This document shows positions 35,957 to 45,200 of a DNA stretch of 64,000 nucleotides, piece by piece. Positions within the stretch are counted from its first letter, which is position 1; each line of letters begins with the position of its first letter. Position numbers and translations under genes: made by a program. The notes under the pieces are model-generated. The model was not told where the DNA came from and searched no databases. It worked only from the letters and a program-made list of their open reading frames with translations. This DNA is from Chryseobacterium sp. Leaf394 (lineage in GTDB: Bacteria; Bacteroidota; Bacteroidia; Flavobacteriales; Weeksellaceae), in NCBI RefSeq assembly GCF_001424105.1, contig NZ_LMQH01000004.1:62298-126297 (forward strand). The letters run 5' to 3'.

Positions 35957-36526
35957 TTAAGGTTTCCAGAATGTCCATTTCTGTCCATTGAAAACTACAA
36001 GCCGATGTCCTGCCGAAGTCGCTCCAGCCAGGAAAGCCATCATTCCCGGTGAAGGATTTTTAATATTGGCCAAACTCGTCACAATCGGTAAAACCATGGC
36101 CTTTGAAGGTGACTCCAGAACCAAAACGCCGTCCGTAGTTGAAGTTTCGCTTCCAATAATTGCTTTCGCTGCAGCCTGATCTGCCAAAGGTAAAGCCTGT
36201 GGCGGTTTTACAACAGCTTCTACTGCCGTTGAATATCCCGACTGTACGCTGAGGTCTTTCCAGCCCGCGTTTTCATTTTTCACCTTTACTTTGTATTCTG
36301 CATTCGCAGAGACATCGAAAATAATTGTTCCGCCCTGAGAAGCAGCTACCGCCGTAGGAACGGTTTCTACGTAAGGAAGAATAATTCCTTTATCATTATC
36401 AGTTCCGAATTCCAGTAAAACGGAAGTGTTGGTCACGTTCCCCACGCTCGTGGTACCCCCTATTTTCACCTGCGAATAAGCGAACGCAGAAAGAAAAACG
36501 GATAATATAATTGCTGTTTTGTGCAT
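35957..36526 (-). CDS. Cassette 2 gene C: exported two-module protein
   Basis: Protein of 189 residues with signal peptide MHKTAIILSVFLSAFAYSQ. It shares with the other C proteins LLEFG, then KGIILPYV with GTIIFD and WKDL (module one), then KAMVLPIV, NPSPGMMAF, VVFNGQKWTFWKP (module two). Both modules end in a Trp-containing segment. The start ATG opens the signal peptide directly. Gene B ends 79 bases upstream. Function unknown; the duplicate module relates it to the tail of B, which suggests binding to, or assembling with, the B protein, as inference. Confidence 0.78.
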   Translation of the reverse strand: MHKTAIILSVFLSAFAYSQVKIGGTTSVGNVTNTSVLLEFGTDNDKGIILPYVETVPTAVAASQGGTIIFDVSANAEYKVKVKNENAGWKDLSVQSGYSTAVEAVVKPPQALPLADQAAAKAIIGSETSTTDGVLVLESPSKAMVLPIVTSLANIKNPSPGMMAFLAGATSAGHRLVVFNGQKWTFWKP

Positions 36527-36605
36527 GATATTTTCTTTTTTAATTAAAACCTTCAGGAGTTCTAAAACCCTGAAGGTTTAGTTTTACATTAATTCAATAA
36601 ATCAG

Positions 36606-39600
36606 TTACGGACAACCCTGAGTGTTGAAACATTTCCAGCCTTCACCTGCTGCAGGTCCTGTATAGATTTTCAGACATCCTGCCCCTGCATTTTCATCCG
36701 AATCAAACACCATCATTCCCACAACCGGAATCGCAATGGTCGTTTCAGGACTGCTGTTTCTGGTCACTACAAAACCTTTGGTTTTACTTTCCAAAGCGGT
36801 GTATGCCGAATTTCTCAACATAGGCCAGTTTCCATTCACCGCACCTGCTCTTCCGAGAAGCGTGATACCATGTTTTACAGGGTAAGTTGCTCCAGCCACT
36901 AGTGCAGGATCTTCGTAACATACACATGCATTTACCAAAGCATTCTGAGAATCCCCAACAGTTTGTCCTTCACTATTGGTATAACCAGTTGGCAGTGGTG
37001 ATACTTGAGGAATACCAGAAACATTTACACAGGCACCGGTAGCACATAGATTCTGATTTACTGCAGTACTTCCTCCTGTTACGGTACCACCTGCTGCTAC
37101 CAATTGAGTCGTTGCAATATTCGCAGCACCTTCAATTGCATCAGAACATCCGTCACCATCTGAATCTAAATCTAATCTGTTTGGAATTCCGTCCCCATCC
37201 GCATCGCACTCCAGATACATCAAAACAGCATAGGCTGGATCAGCATTTGGCGTCGTCGTAGAAAAACCAAAAGTTTTCGGACCAAAATTCATATTTGCAA
37301 ATCTCCAGTTACCGTTTTCTATTGTTGTCAAGTTAGTATCCAGGTCTGTGAGTGTTTTTTGAGTTGGCGATTCGCTAACAGCCCACTGATTGGCTACAGC
37401 AGTCTGATTAACCAGTCCCGGAAATGTAATTGGTATTACCGTTGCAGAATCATAGATGTGAATCGTTTTGCTGTCATTACCATAATACTGAATATCCTGC
37501 GCCATCAGAACAAACGCACTCATTGTTCCGGTTACCCTCCATATAGATGGTTGTTGTCCTTGTTTTGTCCACCAGGCATTGGCTGTAGGATTAACAGAAG
37601 CATTTGTAATGGAAACAACAACTGCTCCTGAATTAGGAGGATATCCAAATTTAGCACTTAAATCTGCAGTTACATTTTGATTTTTTGCATTTAATGCCAA
37701 TCCAAAATCAGAAGGTAAGATATCTTTAGCAGTTCCTGCAGTAAGAGCATTCCCTAAATCGGCAATCGTATTGCTGCATTCTACAGTATCTAAAATACCG
37801 TCATTATCATCATCTAAATCCTGCCAATCCGGAATTGTATCTCCATCAGAATCTAAACAATCATTCTGAGCAGAAGACTGAGACTGACCAACACCTTGAC
37901 CCGCTCCCACTAAAGTCGGTATCCCTGTAGTCGTATTTACTGCAGTTCCAAAATTAGTATTTGGTGTTTGTGATGCTATTGGTCCTGAAGCCAGTGTAGT
38001 TGGGTTAAAGTTTCCTGCTCCTTCTCTTGAATCTGGACAGCCATCATTATCAGAATCTAAGTCGAGATAATTAGGAATTCCATCGCCGTCAGTATCACAA
38101 GCAGGCTGTACAGAGAAAGTATACGAAAAACCATCTATTGTCTGAGATGTATTTGGATCATCAATCCTGTCAAAAACTATCTGAGTAAATGGCAATCCAT
38201 TAGTACTTGTAATTCTTACCGATCCGAAACCATCCCTTGCAAGAGTGGAAAACGTGTTAGGATCTGAATCATAAAGCTGCCTGGTAGCAGTGTTATATAC
38301 TAATTCTGTACCGCCACTCATTAGTTGTTCGACATGATTTCCCATAAAACGTGTTCTCATGAAATCAAAATCAGAAATATGCAGTGTTATACTTTCAACT
38401 GGAACACTCAATGTTAGCGTATATCTTGCATAATTTGCTGTTGCATTAAAATTCGTAAGGGCTTCTCCCAGTCTCCCTTGCGAAGTAGTGCCTGCAGGCG
38501 TATAAACTGTGGAATTAGAAAAATCACCTGTCTGTTTAGCTATTGCAGTATTTATAGTAACTCCGTTAAGCTCACGGTTAAGCGTTCCGGTAATTGTACC
38601 CCACGTGATTCCAGAAACAGTGGTAGTAGTACCTGAAGTGGCAATAACTGCTGGTGAAAAATTGGCAAAAACATTTGTTGGAGGACATTCAACAGTATCT
38701 AAAATACCGTCATTATCATCATCTAAATCCTGCCAATCAGGAACTCCATCTCCATCAGAATCTAAACAGTCGCTTCTGCTGATATCCTGTGATCTACCAA
38801 CCGGCTGACCAACAGTACCGGCAGTAGCCGATCCTGAATCTGCGGCCCCACCTGTATTCACAAGGTTGGGAACCCCAAGATTAGCAGCCGACGACCCCAC
38901 ACCATTGTTTGGAGCGACAAGACCAATATTTATACTTCCGTTAGGATTTAATTGTGATGTGTTTACATTTTCTGAACCCTCAATTGCATCCGGACAGCCG
39001 TCGTTATCTGAGTCTAAATCTAAATAATTAGGAATACCATCTCCGTCAGTATCACACGGTGCCAAAAGTATTACATTATCGATACGCACGTCTTGTGCAT
39101 TTCCTGATGAACTAGAATTCGTTATCCACGTTAATGCCAATCTGTAATTACCCGTTCCCGGCGCAGTAAAGGTAACAGGATAAGCCGTTGGCGTGTTAGT
39201 AATTGTAACATTACCAGTACCAGACGTTTGAGTCTTGTAAGTTTGAAGTACCTTAACTATGCTATTTGAGGAATCTATCAAAACCCAGGAGAAACTGGCA
39301 TTTGTTGTTCCGCCTGTTATATTTAACGTAGAAGAAAAGCTGTAAGCTACCCCTAAGCTTGTAGTAAAAGGAGTGGTATTCGCCAAGAGTATATTACCTG
39401 GATATAAAGTTCCAGGATTATCTACAAAGATATTTAGTGCTGATCCTGTATAATTCAAAGGCCCGCTGGTATTGGGTGTATTGGTAGAGAAATTACTAAT
39501 CCATGATGTAGATGCAGGTGATGCTGAAAAATCACCGTTAACAATTTGATTTGGCTTAGAACAAATATCTTCGTCAGTATCCAGAATTCCATCATTATCA

Positions 39601-40658
39601 TCATCAAGATCTGATTCATTAGGAATGCCATCGCCATCCGAATCAGTAGCTGAGATTACTTCGACTGAAATATTTGCCGGCTCTGATGTTGATGGTGTAA
39701 TCACAGTATTCAATATATAATTATCCTGAATTGTATATGGAATTGTAGCTGTACCGGTGAATTGCGGTAGAGGCGTAAAAGTAACAACCCCACTACTGTT
39801 TACTGTAAAAGTCCCTGCTCCAGCCAAAACGAAAGTCGTCTGCAACCCTGGAGCTGAAGGATTTAAATCTACAGACCCCGCCACAACGCTTCCGTCAAAA
39901 TCAGAATCATTTGAAATAATGTTAATATTTACAGGTGTGTTCTGAAAGGTTTGAGTTGCATCTGCGACAGCAATTGGCACTGCATTTACAGCATTTGCGG
40001 TTACAGAAATCTGTACAGTTTCTGCATTTAAAAATCGTTCGGGATTGGTAGTACCCGTAATCACTGCATTATTCAATGCATTGAAAACGATGGGAACTGT
40101 TGCTGAAGCAGCTGTGAATCTAGCCCGCTGAGTTTGCCATGTATTTTGTGTAGCAGTGTAATTTTGAGCTGCACCAGTACCAAGCTGTACAGAAAACTGA
40201 TCGATAAATTTTCCGGCATAAGAAGATGAACCATTCCCACCCTGATTTGTAACTGAACTAAGTGAATGAAAGAAAACTTCGTACAATCTTCCTCCTGTCA
40301 AACCTCCGATATTGGTGCTTACCACTTCCTGAACTGTTGTAATGGTACCTAAATCTCTTAGAGACACCCAGTTCGTATGTCCATTTGGAGGTAGTGGCAG
40401 ACTGATGGGAGTTCCCAGACCGTTAGCTGCGCCAGTCCATAAAGAACCACCGCCGACGTTATTACCGGTATTAAGAGAAGCATTAGTTCTGTTAGATTTA
40501 TCTGGGGTTCCGCTTACGGTTGTCCAGTTGGTTGGCACACAGTTAAAACAAACTGCTGTACCAGTATTTGTAGCCGCTACTGTCTGTGCACTGCTAAATG
40601 CGAATCCAGCCACCGGTAACAATACTGCTATTTTCTTAAAAATATTTTTAAAATTCAT
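36606..40658 (-). CDS. Cassette 2 gene B: very large TSP3/CshA-like exported protein
   Basis: Exported protein of 1350 residues with signal peptide ending VAGFAFSSAQ. The head and CshA-like repeat (ATIPYTIQDN near residue 310) match those of cassette 1. Six thrombospondin type 3 blocks follow, for instance DSDGDGIPNESDLDDDNDGI, DTDGDGIPNYLDLDSDNDGC and DSDGDGVPDWQDLDDDNDGI; they alternate between a DDDNDGILDT and a SDNDGC form, with jelly-roll-like inserts between them. The tail has HGITLLGRAGAVNGNWPM, KGFVVTR, VVGMMVFDSDENAGAGCLKI and a WKCF end. The Asp-rich repeats should bind many calcium ions. No type IX sorting tail was recognised, so the export route is open. Confidence 0.8.
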   Translation of the reverse strand: MNFKNIFKKIAVLLPVAGFAFSSAQTVAATNTGTAVCFNCVPTNWTTVSGTPDKSNRTNASLNTGNNVGGGSLWTGAANGLGTPISLPLPPNGHTNWVSLRDLGTITTVQEVVSTNIGGLTGGRLYEVFFHSLSSVTNQGGNGSSSYAGKFIDQFSVQLGTGAAQNYTATQNTWQTQRARFTAASATVPIVFNALNNAVITGTTNPERFLNAETVQISVTANAVNAVPIAVADATQTFQNTPVNINIISNDSDFDGSVVAGSVDLNPSAPGLQTTFVLAGAGTFTVNSSGVVTFTPLPQFTGTATIPYTIQDNYILNTVITPSTSEPANISVEVISATDSDGDGIPNESDLDDDNDGILDTDEDICSKPNQIVNGDFSASPASTSWISNFSTNTPNTSGPLNYTGSALNIFVDNPGTLYPGNILLANTTPFTTSLGVAYSFSSTLNITGGTTNASFSWVLIDSSNSIVKVLQTYKTQTSGTGNVTITNTPTAYPVTFTAPGTGNYRLALTWITNSSSSGNAQDVRIDNVILLAPCDTDGDGIPNYLDLDSDNDGCPDAIEGSENVNTSQLNPNGSINIGLVAPNNGVGSSAANLGVPNLVNTGGAADSGSATAGTVGQPVGRSQDISRSDCLDSDGDGVPDWQDLDDDNDGILDTVECPPTNVFANFSPAVIATSGTTTTVSGITWGTITGTLNRELNGVTINTAIAKQTGDFSNSTVYTPAGTTSQGRLGEALTNFNATANYARYTLTLSVPVESITLHISDFDFMRTRFMGNHVEQLMSGGTELVYNTATRQLYDSDPNTFSTLARDGFGSVRITSTNGLPFTQIVFDRIDDPNTSQTIDGFSYTFSVQPACDTDGDGIPNYLDLDSDNDGCPDSREGAGNFNPTTLASGPIASQTPNTNFGTAVNTTTGIPTLVGAGQGVGQSQSSAQNDCLDSDGDTIPDWQDLDDDNDGILDTVECSNTIADLGNALTAGTAKDILPSDFGLALNAKNQNVTADLSAKFGYPPNSGAVVVSITNASVNPTANAWWTKQGQQPSIWRVTGTMSAFVLMAQDIQYYGNDSKTIHIYDSATVIPITFPGLVNQTAVANQWAVSESPTQKTLTDLDTNLTTIENGNWRFANMNFGPKTFGFSTTTPNADPAYAVLMYLECDADGDGIPNRLDLDSDGDGCSDAIEGAANIATTQLVAAGGTVTGGSTAVNQNLCATGACVNVSGIPQVSPLPTGYTNSEGQTVGDSQNALVNACVCYEDPALVAGATYPVKHGITLLGRAGAVNGNWPMLRNSAYTALESKTKGFVVTRNSSPETTIAIPVVGMMVFDSDENAGAGCLKIYTGPAAGEGWKCFNTQGCP

Positions 40659-40720
40659 TGATATGTGTATTAGTTTAAATCTTTATAAAAAATAAAGACT
40701 GTAGAAAATTAATAATAAAA

Positions 40721-41401
40721 CTAAACTAATACAGGGGGAGGCCTTACAGAAAAGACCCTAGAATAACAGAAAGCAAAAGACCTGTTGTTGTAGGCATAGA
40801 ATTTTTGAGAGTGTAAATAGTCAAGTGCCCGAATAACAGAATGATATTTTTCACCAGCCGATGTTTCATTCTGATCATGCTGATGATTGCGCTCATGCAC
40901 ATAATGTTTTCCGGCTTTTTGATTCGTAGAAAATTTGCTTGCAGGAGGATGACTCAGAATATGATGTGCATGTGATCTATTTTTAAATGCTTTATTGGAA
41001 GCAATCTGTTTCTGAACCTTCTTTAGAGTTTCTGACCTTTTGTTAGTTTTTGCAGCTTTCATCTGAGAAGCAAGATCAGCATGATTAAATTTCGGAGATT
41101 TTTTGTGAACAATTACAAGATGTTCTTTCCGTAATACATTCTGAGCCGAAACATGTGCGTTTTTAACTTTGAATGCACCCTGCCTGAGTTGCTGATTAAA
41201 ACTTTCATCAGCAGAATAAATTTTTGAGTCACCGGAAACTGAAATTACAGCAGAAGAAGTACTTATTTCAACCTGTGCAGATAAAAACTGCACCTGAAAA
41301 ACCATAAAAAGAAAAATAGAAGCACGTACAAAAATGCCTGAATCCCCGATGGAATCTGATATTTTTACACAGCGTAAAATAGAAATAATATAACTCTTCA
41401 A
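40721..41401 (-). CDS. Cassette 2 gene A: RPPP-tailed exported protein, His-rich middle
   Basis: Protein of 226 residues. The hydrophobic core ASIFLFMVFQVQFLSAQ ends the signal peptide; DSKIYSADESFNQQL is the shared N-terminal motif of the mature protein. The middle is rich in Lys, Asn and His (NRSHAHHILSHPPASK, HERNHQHDQNE), unlike its paralogues. The C-terminus is FAFCYSRVFSVRPPPVLV (Arg220, Pro221-223). B begins 62 bases downstream. Same possible roles as the cassette 1 protein. Confidence 0.75.
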   Translation of the reverse strand: MKSYIISILRCVKISDSIGDSGIFVRASIFLFMVFQVQFLSAQVEISTSSAVISVSGDSKIYSADESFNQQLRQGAFKVKNAHVSAQNVLRKEHLVIVHKKSPKFNHADLASQMKAAKTNKRSETLKKVQKQIASNKAFKNRSHAHHILSHPPASKFSTNQKAGKHYVHERNHQHDQNETSAGEKYHSVIRALDYLHSQKFYAYNNRSFAFCYSRVFSVRPPPVLV

Positions 41402-41580
41402 GTGCTTTTGTTTTCATTGTAAATGTATAATTATTTTTTAATTTAAACTATATAAAAATCATAATTTACTACAAATTATCTCAAATAATGACAAATAAAT
41501 AGTTTATGATTAACGATATATTAATGATAAATATTTATTTTAATTCAACTTTAATGATCAAAATCTCGTTTTACAGTACT

Positions 41581-41610
41581 AAAAAAACCATTTCAAATGA
41601 AATGGTTTTT
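41581..41610 (-). terminator. Terminator of cassette 3
   Basis: AAACCATTTC pairs with GAAATGGTTT around AAAT; A and T runs flank it, so it can work on the minus strand after the gene C stop at 41630. Confidence 0.8.
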
Positions 41611-41629
41611 CTTAAAATAAAGTTGTTTT

Positions 41630-42214
41630 TTAAGGCTTCCAAAAAGACCAGACTTTACCATTATAAATAGCCAGATGGTGATTTAATGTATCATAAACCA
41701 TCGTTCCCGGTTCGGGATTAATGATATTTAAATGCGGGCTTTCCACTTTGGGTAAGATCATTGCTTTGTCGTTATCTTCCAACACGAGAATTCCTGGAAC
41801 TGTACTCAAAGTCCCAATGCTTGTTCTGGCCGCAGGAGCATCATCAAAAGGATCCTGCAAAGCGGTATTGGCAACACCTTGCGTATTGTTTATTGGTGAA
41901 GGTGCTGTTTCATTTTTAGACAGAGGTTCCCAAGCTGAAGCACCGTTTTTATATTTAACTGTATGATCCGTCGTGTCATAAATGATGGTTCCTTCTACTG
42001 CCGAAGCTTTATCCATCGCTGAAGTCGTCCATGGTAAAACCAAACCTTTTCCCTGACCTGTAACGTAATCTCCGAATTCCAGAGAAATAGAAGGATTCAC
42101 AGTATTGGGAGCAGCGGGCAATGGCAATGTTGTAAGATTTGATTTTCCGATAACCACCTGCGCATTTACAGAAAAAACTATACAGAGAAATGTTATATTA
42201 AAAATATTTTTCAT
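41630..42214 (-). CDS. Cassette 3 gene C: exported two-module protein
   Basis: Protein of 194 residues with signal peptide MKNIFNITFLCIVFSVNAQ. Module one: SISLEFG, KGLVLPWT, GTIIYDTTDHTVKYKNG, WEPL. Module two: GILVLEDNDKAMILPKVE, PEPGTMVYDTLNHHLAIYNG, then VWSFWKP at the end. The two modules are clearly related, with the first Asp-Thr-Thr-Asp-His form in the same place as the second. The start is the ATG before the signal peptide. Gene B ends 28 bases upstream. Confidence 0.78.
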   Translation of the reverse strand: MKNIFNITFLCIVFSVNAQVVIGKSNLTTLPLPAAPNTVNPSISLEFGDYVTGQGKGLVLPWTTSAMDKASAVEGTIIYDTTDHTVKYKNGASAWEPLSKNETAPSPINNTQGVANTALQDPFDDAPAARTSIGTLSTVPGILVLEDNDKAMILPKVESPHLNIINPEPGTMVYDTLNHHLAIYNGKVWSFWKP

Positions 42215-42242
42215 TGTTTATTTTCTTTAAATTAAAATGAGT

Positions 42243-45200
42243 TTAATCCGGGCAAGCCTGCGTTCTAAAGCAACTCCAGATGGTTCCGTTGTAGATTTTC
42301 AGGCATTGCACATCTTTATCGTACACCATCATTCCTTCTACAAGGTTTGCTTTGGGAATTGCTGCAATTTCCAAAGCAGTGAGCCTGTTAACCACAAAAC
42401 CTTTTGTCTTAGATTCCAAAACTGTCCAGGCACTTTGTCTCACTGTCGGCCATTCTGAAACTCCTGAACCTGCTCTGTTGAGTGCAGTGATACCATGTTT
42501 CACAGGGTTTGACACTCCGGCATTCTGAATACCCGGTTTGTAGCAGTAACAACCACCATTGACAGCTGCATTCTGAGAATCCCCAAAAGTCTGTCCTGTT
42601 CCTGCGACAAGAGGCACACCCATTGTCACAGCTGTATTTCCGACATTATTTCCAAGGTTCTGATTGGGGCTTTGCGAAGATAAAACACCTAAAGCAGTCT
42701 GCAAATCTGCAGTTGTGAAAGCACCACCGCCTTCTACTGCATCAGCACATCCGTCATTATCCGAATCGAGATCCAGATGATTTGGGTAAGCATCGCCGTC
42801 TGTGTTGGCATTACAATTCATATTATAAACTCCGAAAATAAAACCGTGAGGATCATTTCCACCCGTAAGATTCATTGTAAATGATGCTACAGATTTTGGA
42901 ATGGAATAAAATGTGTACCCTTGAGTCGCATTTGTGTTGGTACTTACAACATTTCCGATCTGACCTGGCGTAACAGAAGGTACACCATCCAAAAGAGAAT
43001 ATACGCCTGTGTTGAAAACATCAGAATTGCTCAAAACAGTTAATGGAACACTAAAGATATTGGTTATAACCGCTTCTTCATTTCCTAATCCTGCAATACC
43101 TATAATATACTGATAATCGTTATCTGCAGTACTGATTGAGTTTGCAGAAGCTCCGAAATCTATTGATACATTTCGGGCAATTCCTCCAACTGTGTTTCCG
43201 TAATCAATAACATCAAGATAAGTTGTAGGAAAAGGAGCCGACTGAGTCCCGTTCAAGTTAATTGTTGTTGTGGCAACGTTCGGAGTGTAATAACCCCAGC
43301 CATTTCCTCCGGAATTATGTGAAACTTTCACACCTCCCAACGGCAATGCTGCACCTGGAGGAACCAATGAAAACACCGTTGATCCCGTATTTTTAAGTTC
43401 TGTGATTTTAGCATTATCAACGATTGTCCCCATGGTTACTGTTGGCAGACAACCTTCTTCGGTATCCAGAATACCGTCATTATCATCATCCAAGTCAAGA
43501 TAATCTGCAACACCATCAAGATCAGAATCTAAACAGGCATTCTTACTGATATCCTGAGAAACTCCCATGCCCTGTCCTACATCATTTCCAATATCGAAAG
43601 ATCCTGAGTTTACAATATTGGGAACACCATTATTTGAAACTGCAGATCCGAGACCGCCGTTTGAAGCATAATTAATGCTTCCATCAGTGTTCAGGTGGGA
43701 AGAATTTACATTTTCGTCACCTTCAATTGCATCAAAACATCCATCGTTATCTGAATTGAGGTCTAAAGAGTTTTCTATTCCGTCACCATCTGCATCACAG
43801 ACATTGATAGGCATTAAAACAAAATTATCTACCCCCACATCATTACCTGCAGTACCTAATGGCTGAAGATTTATAATTTCTAAAGAGACGTTTGAAGTTC
43901 CAGCAATAAAATCCATTTTAAATCTTCTCCAGATGTCGTCATTTGCCATCCCGATATTATTGGAATCTGTAAAAGCTAAAATATTTCCTGAAGTATCTTT
44001 CACAGCAATCCTTAAATTTGGAATGTGAGCGTTAGCCTCTGCAAGACCAGCCAAATCAAGTCTGAATCTATATTTCTTACCTGGAATCACCGTAAGACCA
44101 TCCACTTTGTACAAAGTTTTGTTGAGATAATTCGCAGCAACATTTATAATTAAAAATTTACCATCCGTGCTTCCATCAGCAATACTGAAATTACCTGCAT
44201 CCTTATGCCCGTTTACGTTAGTTTGAGTATAAAAAACACTTTGAGATAAAGATCTTGAGACCGAATAAAATCCATCATTCGGATTGACTGCTGCAAAAGT
44301 ATGCCCCACGACATTCAAATCCTGTGTAGTTGCAGTTCCTGTTCCGAAATTATTACTGTAAACAGGTGTACCTTCAGTTTCGCAAACATTTTCTACTGTA
44401 TCTAAAATTCCATCATTATCATCATCCAGATCTAAGGAATCAGGAATCCCATCATTATCAGAATCCAGATCCACAAGAACCGGAAGCGTACAGGTTGTAA
44501 CAGTAACAGCACGAGGTGAACTTACCGTCACCATACGGTTTCCGGCAGCGCCAGTTCCGTTGTAAACAAACGGAATATCAACGTATGTTGCTCCCTGAGG
44601 AATAAATGCTACATAAGGTGATGGTGATGTGGTAATACCGGATCCTGTCAGCGTAAATTCAGCAAGACCATTTACAGCTCCTGTAATCGGTACGCGCAAA
44701 ACAGAGTTTTGTACAGTTCCGTTGGGAATTAAAGGAGTACCCTGAACACCACCTCCTGCTCCACCGCAGTTAATCGCAAATGATGCAGGAACATTTGTAA
44801 CAGTAGCACATGAACCTAAATCACCAAAATCTCTGCGGTTACCAGCTGCTGTAGTACCTGCAATGTTTCCTACAAACGTTGATGCCCCAGTCATAGCATT
44901 TAACTTCCATATATCAGTTCCGTTGCCATTAGTTCTGCTGTAATAAAAGAAATCTCCCAGGTAAGCCAAACCGTTCCCATTTGTAGTACGTAAATTGGGT
45001 ACAGTTCCAGACAGGCGAACTACTGGTGTCGCCGAAGGAACTGGAGTATCAGGGTCAATTCTGTATAACCAGATATTAGAGTCAGAAACTGAAGTTATTA
45101 CATACAAATTACCTCCGTTATCAACTGCAATATCATTTAACGTAGTTCCATTTGTCCAGTTCGCATCACCTGTTACATTTCCTAATGATGTTGCAGCACC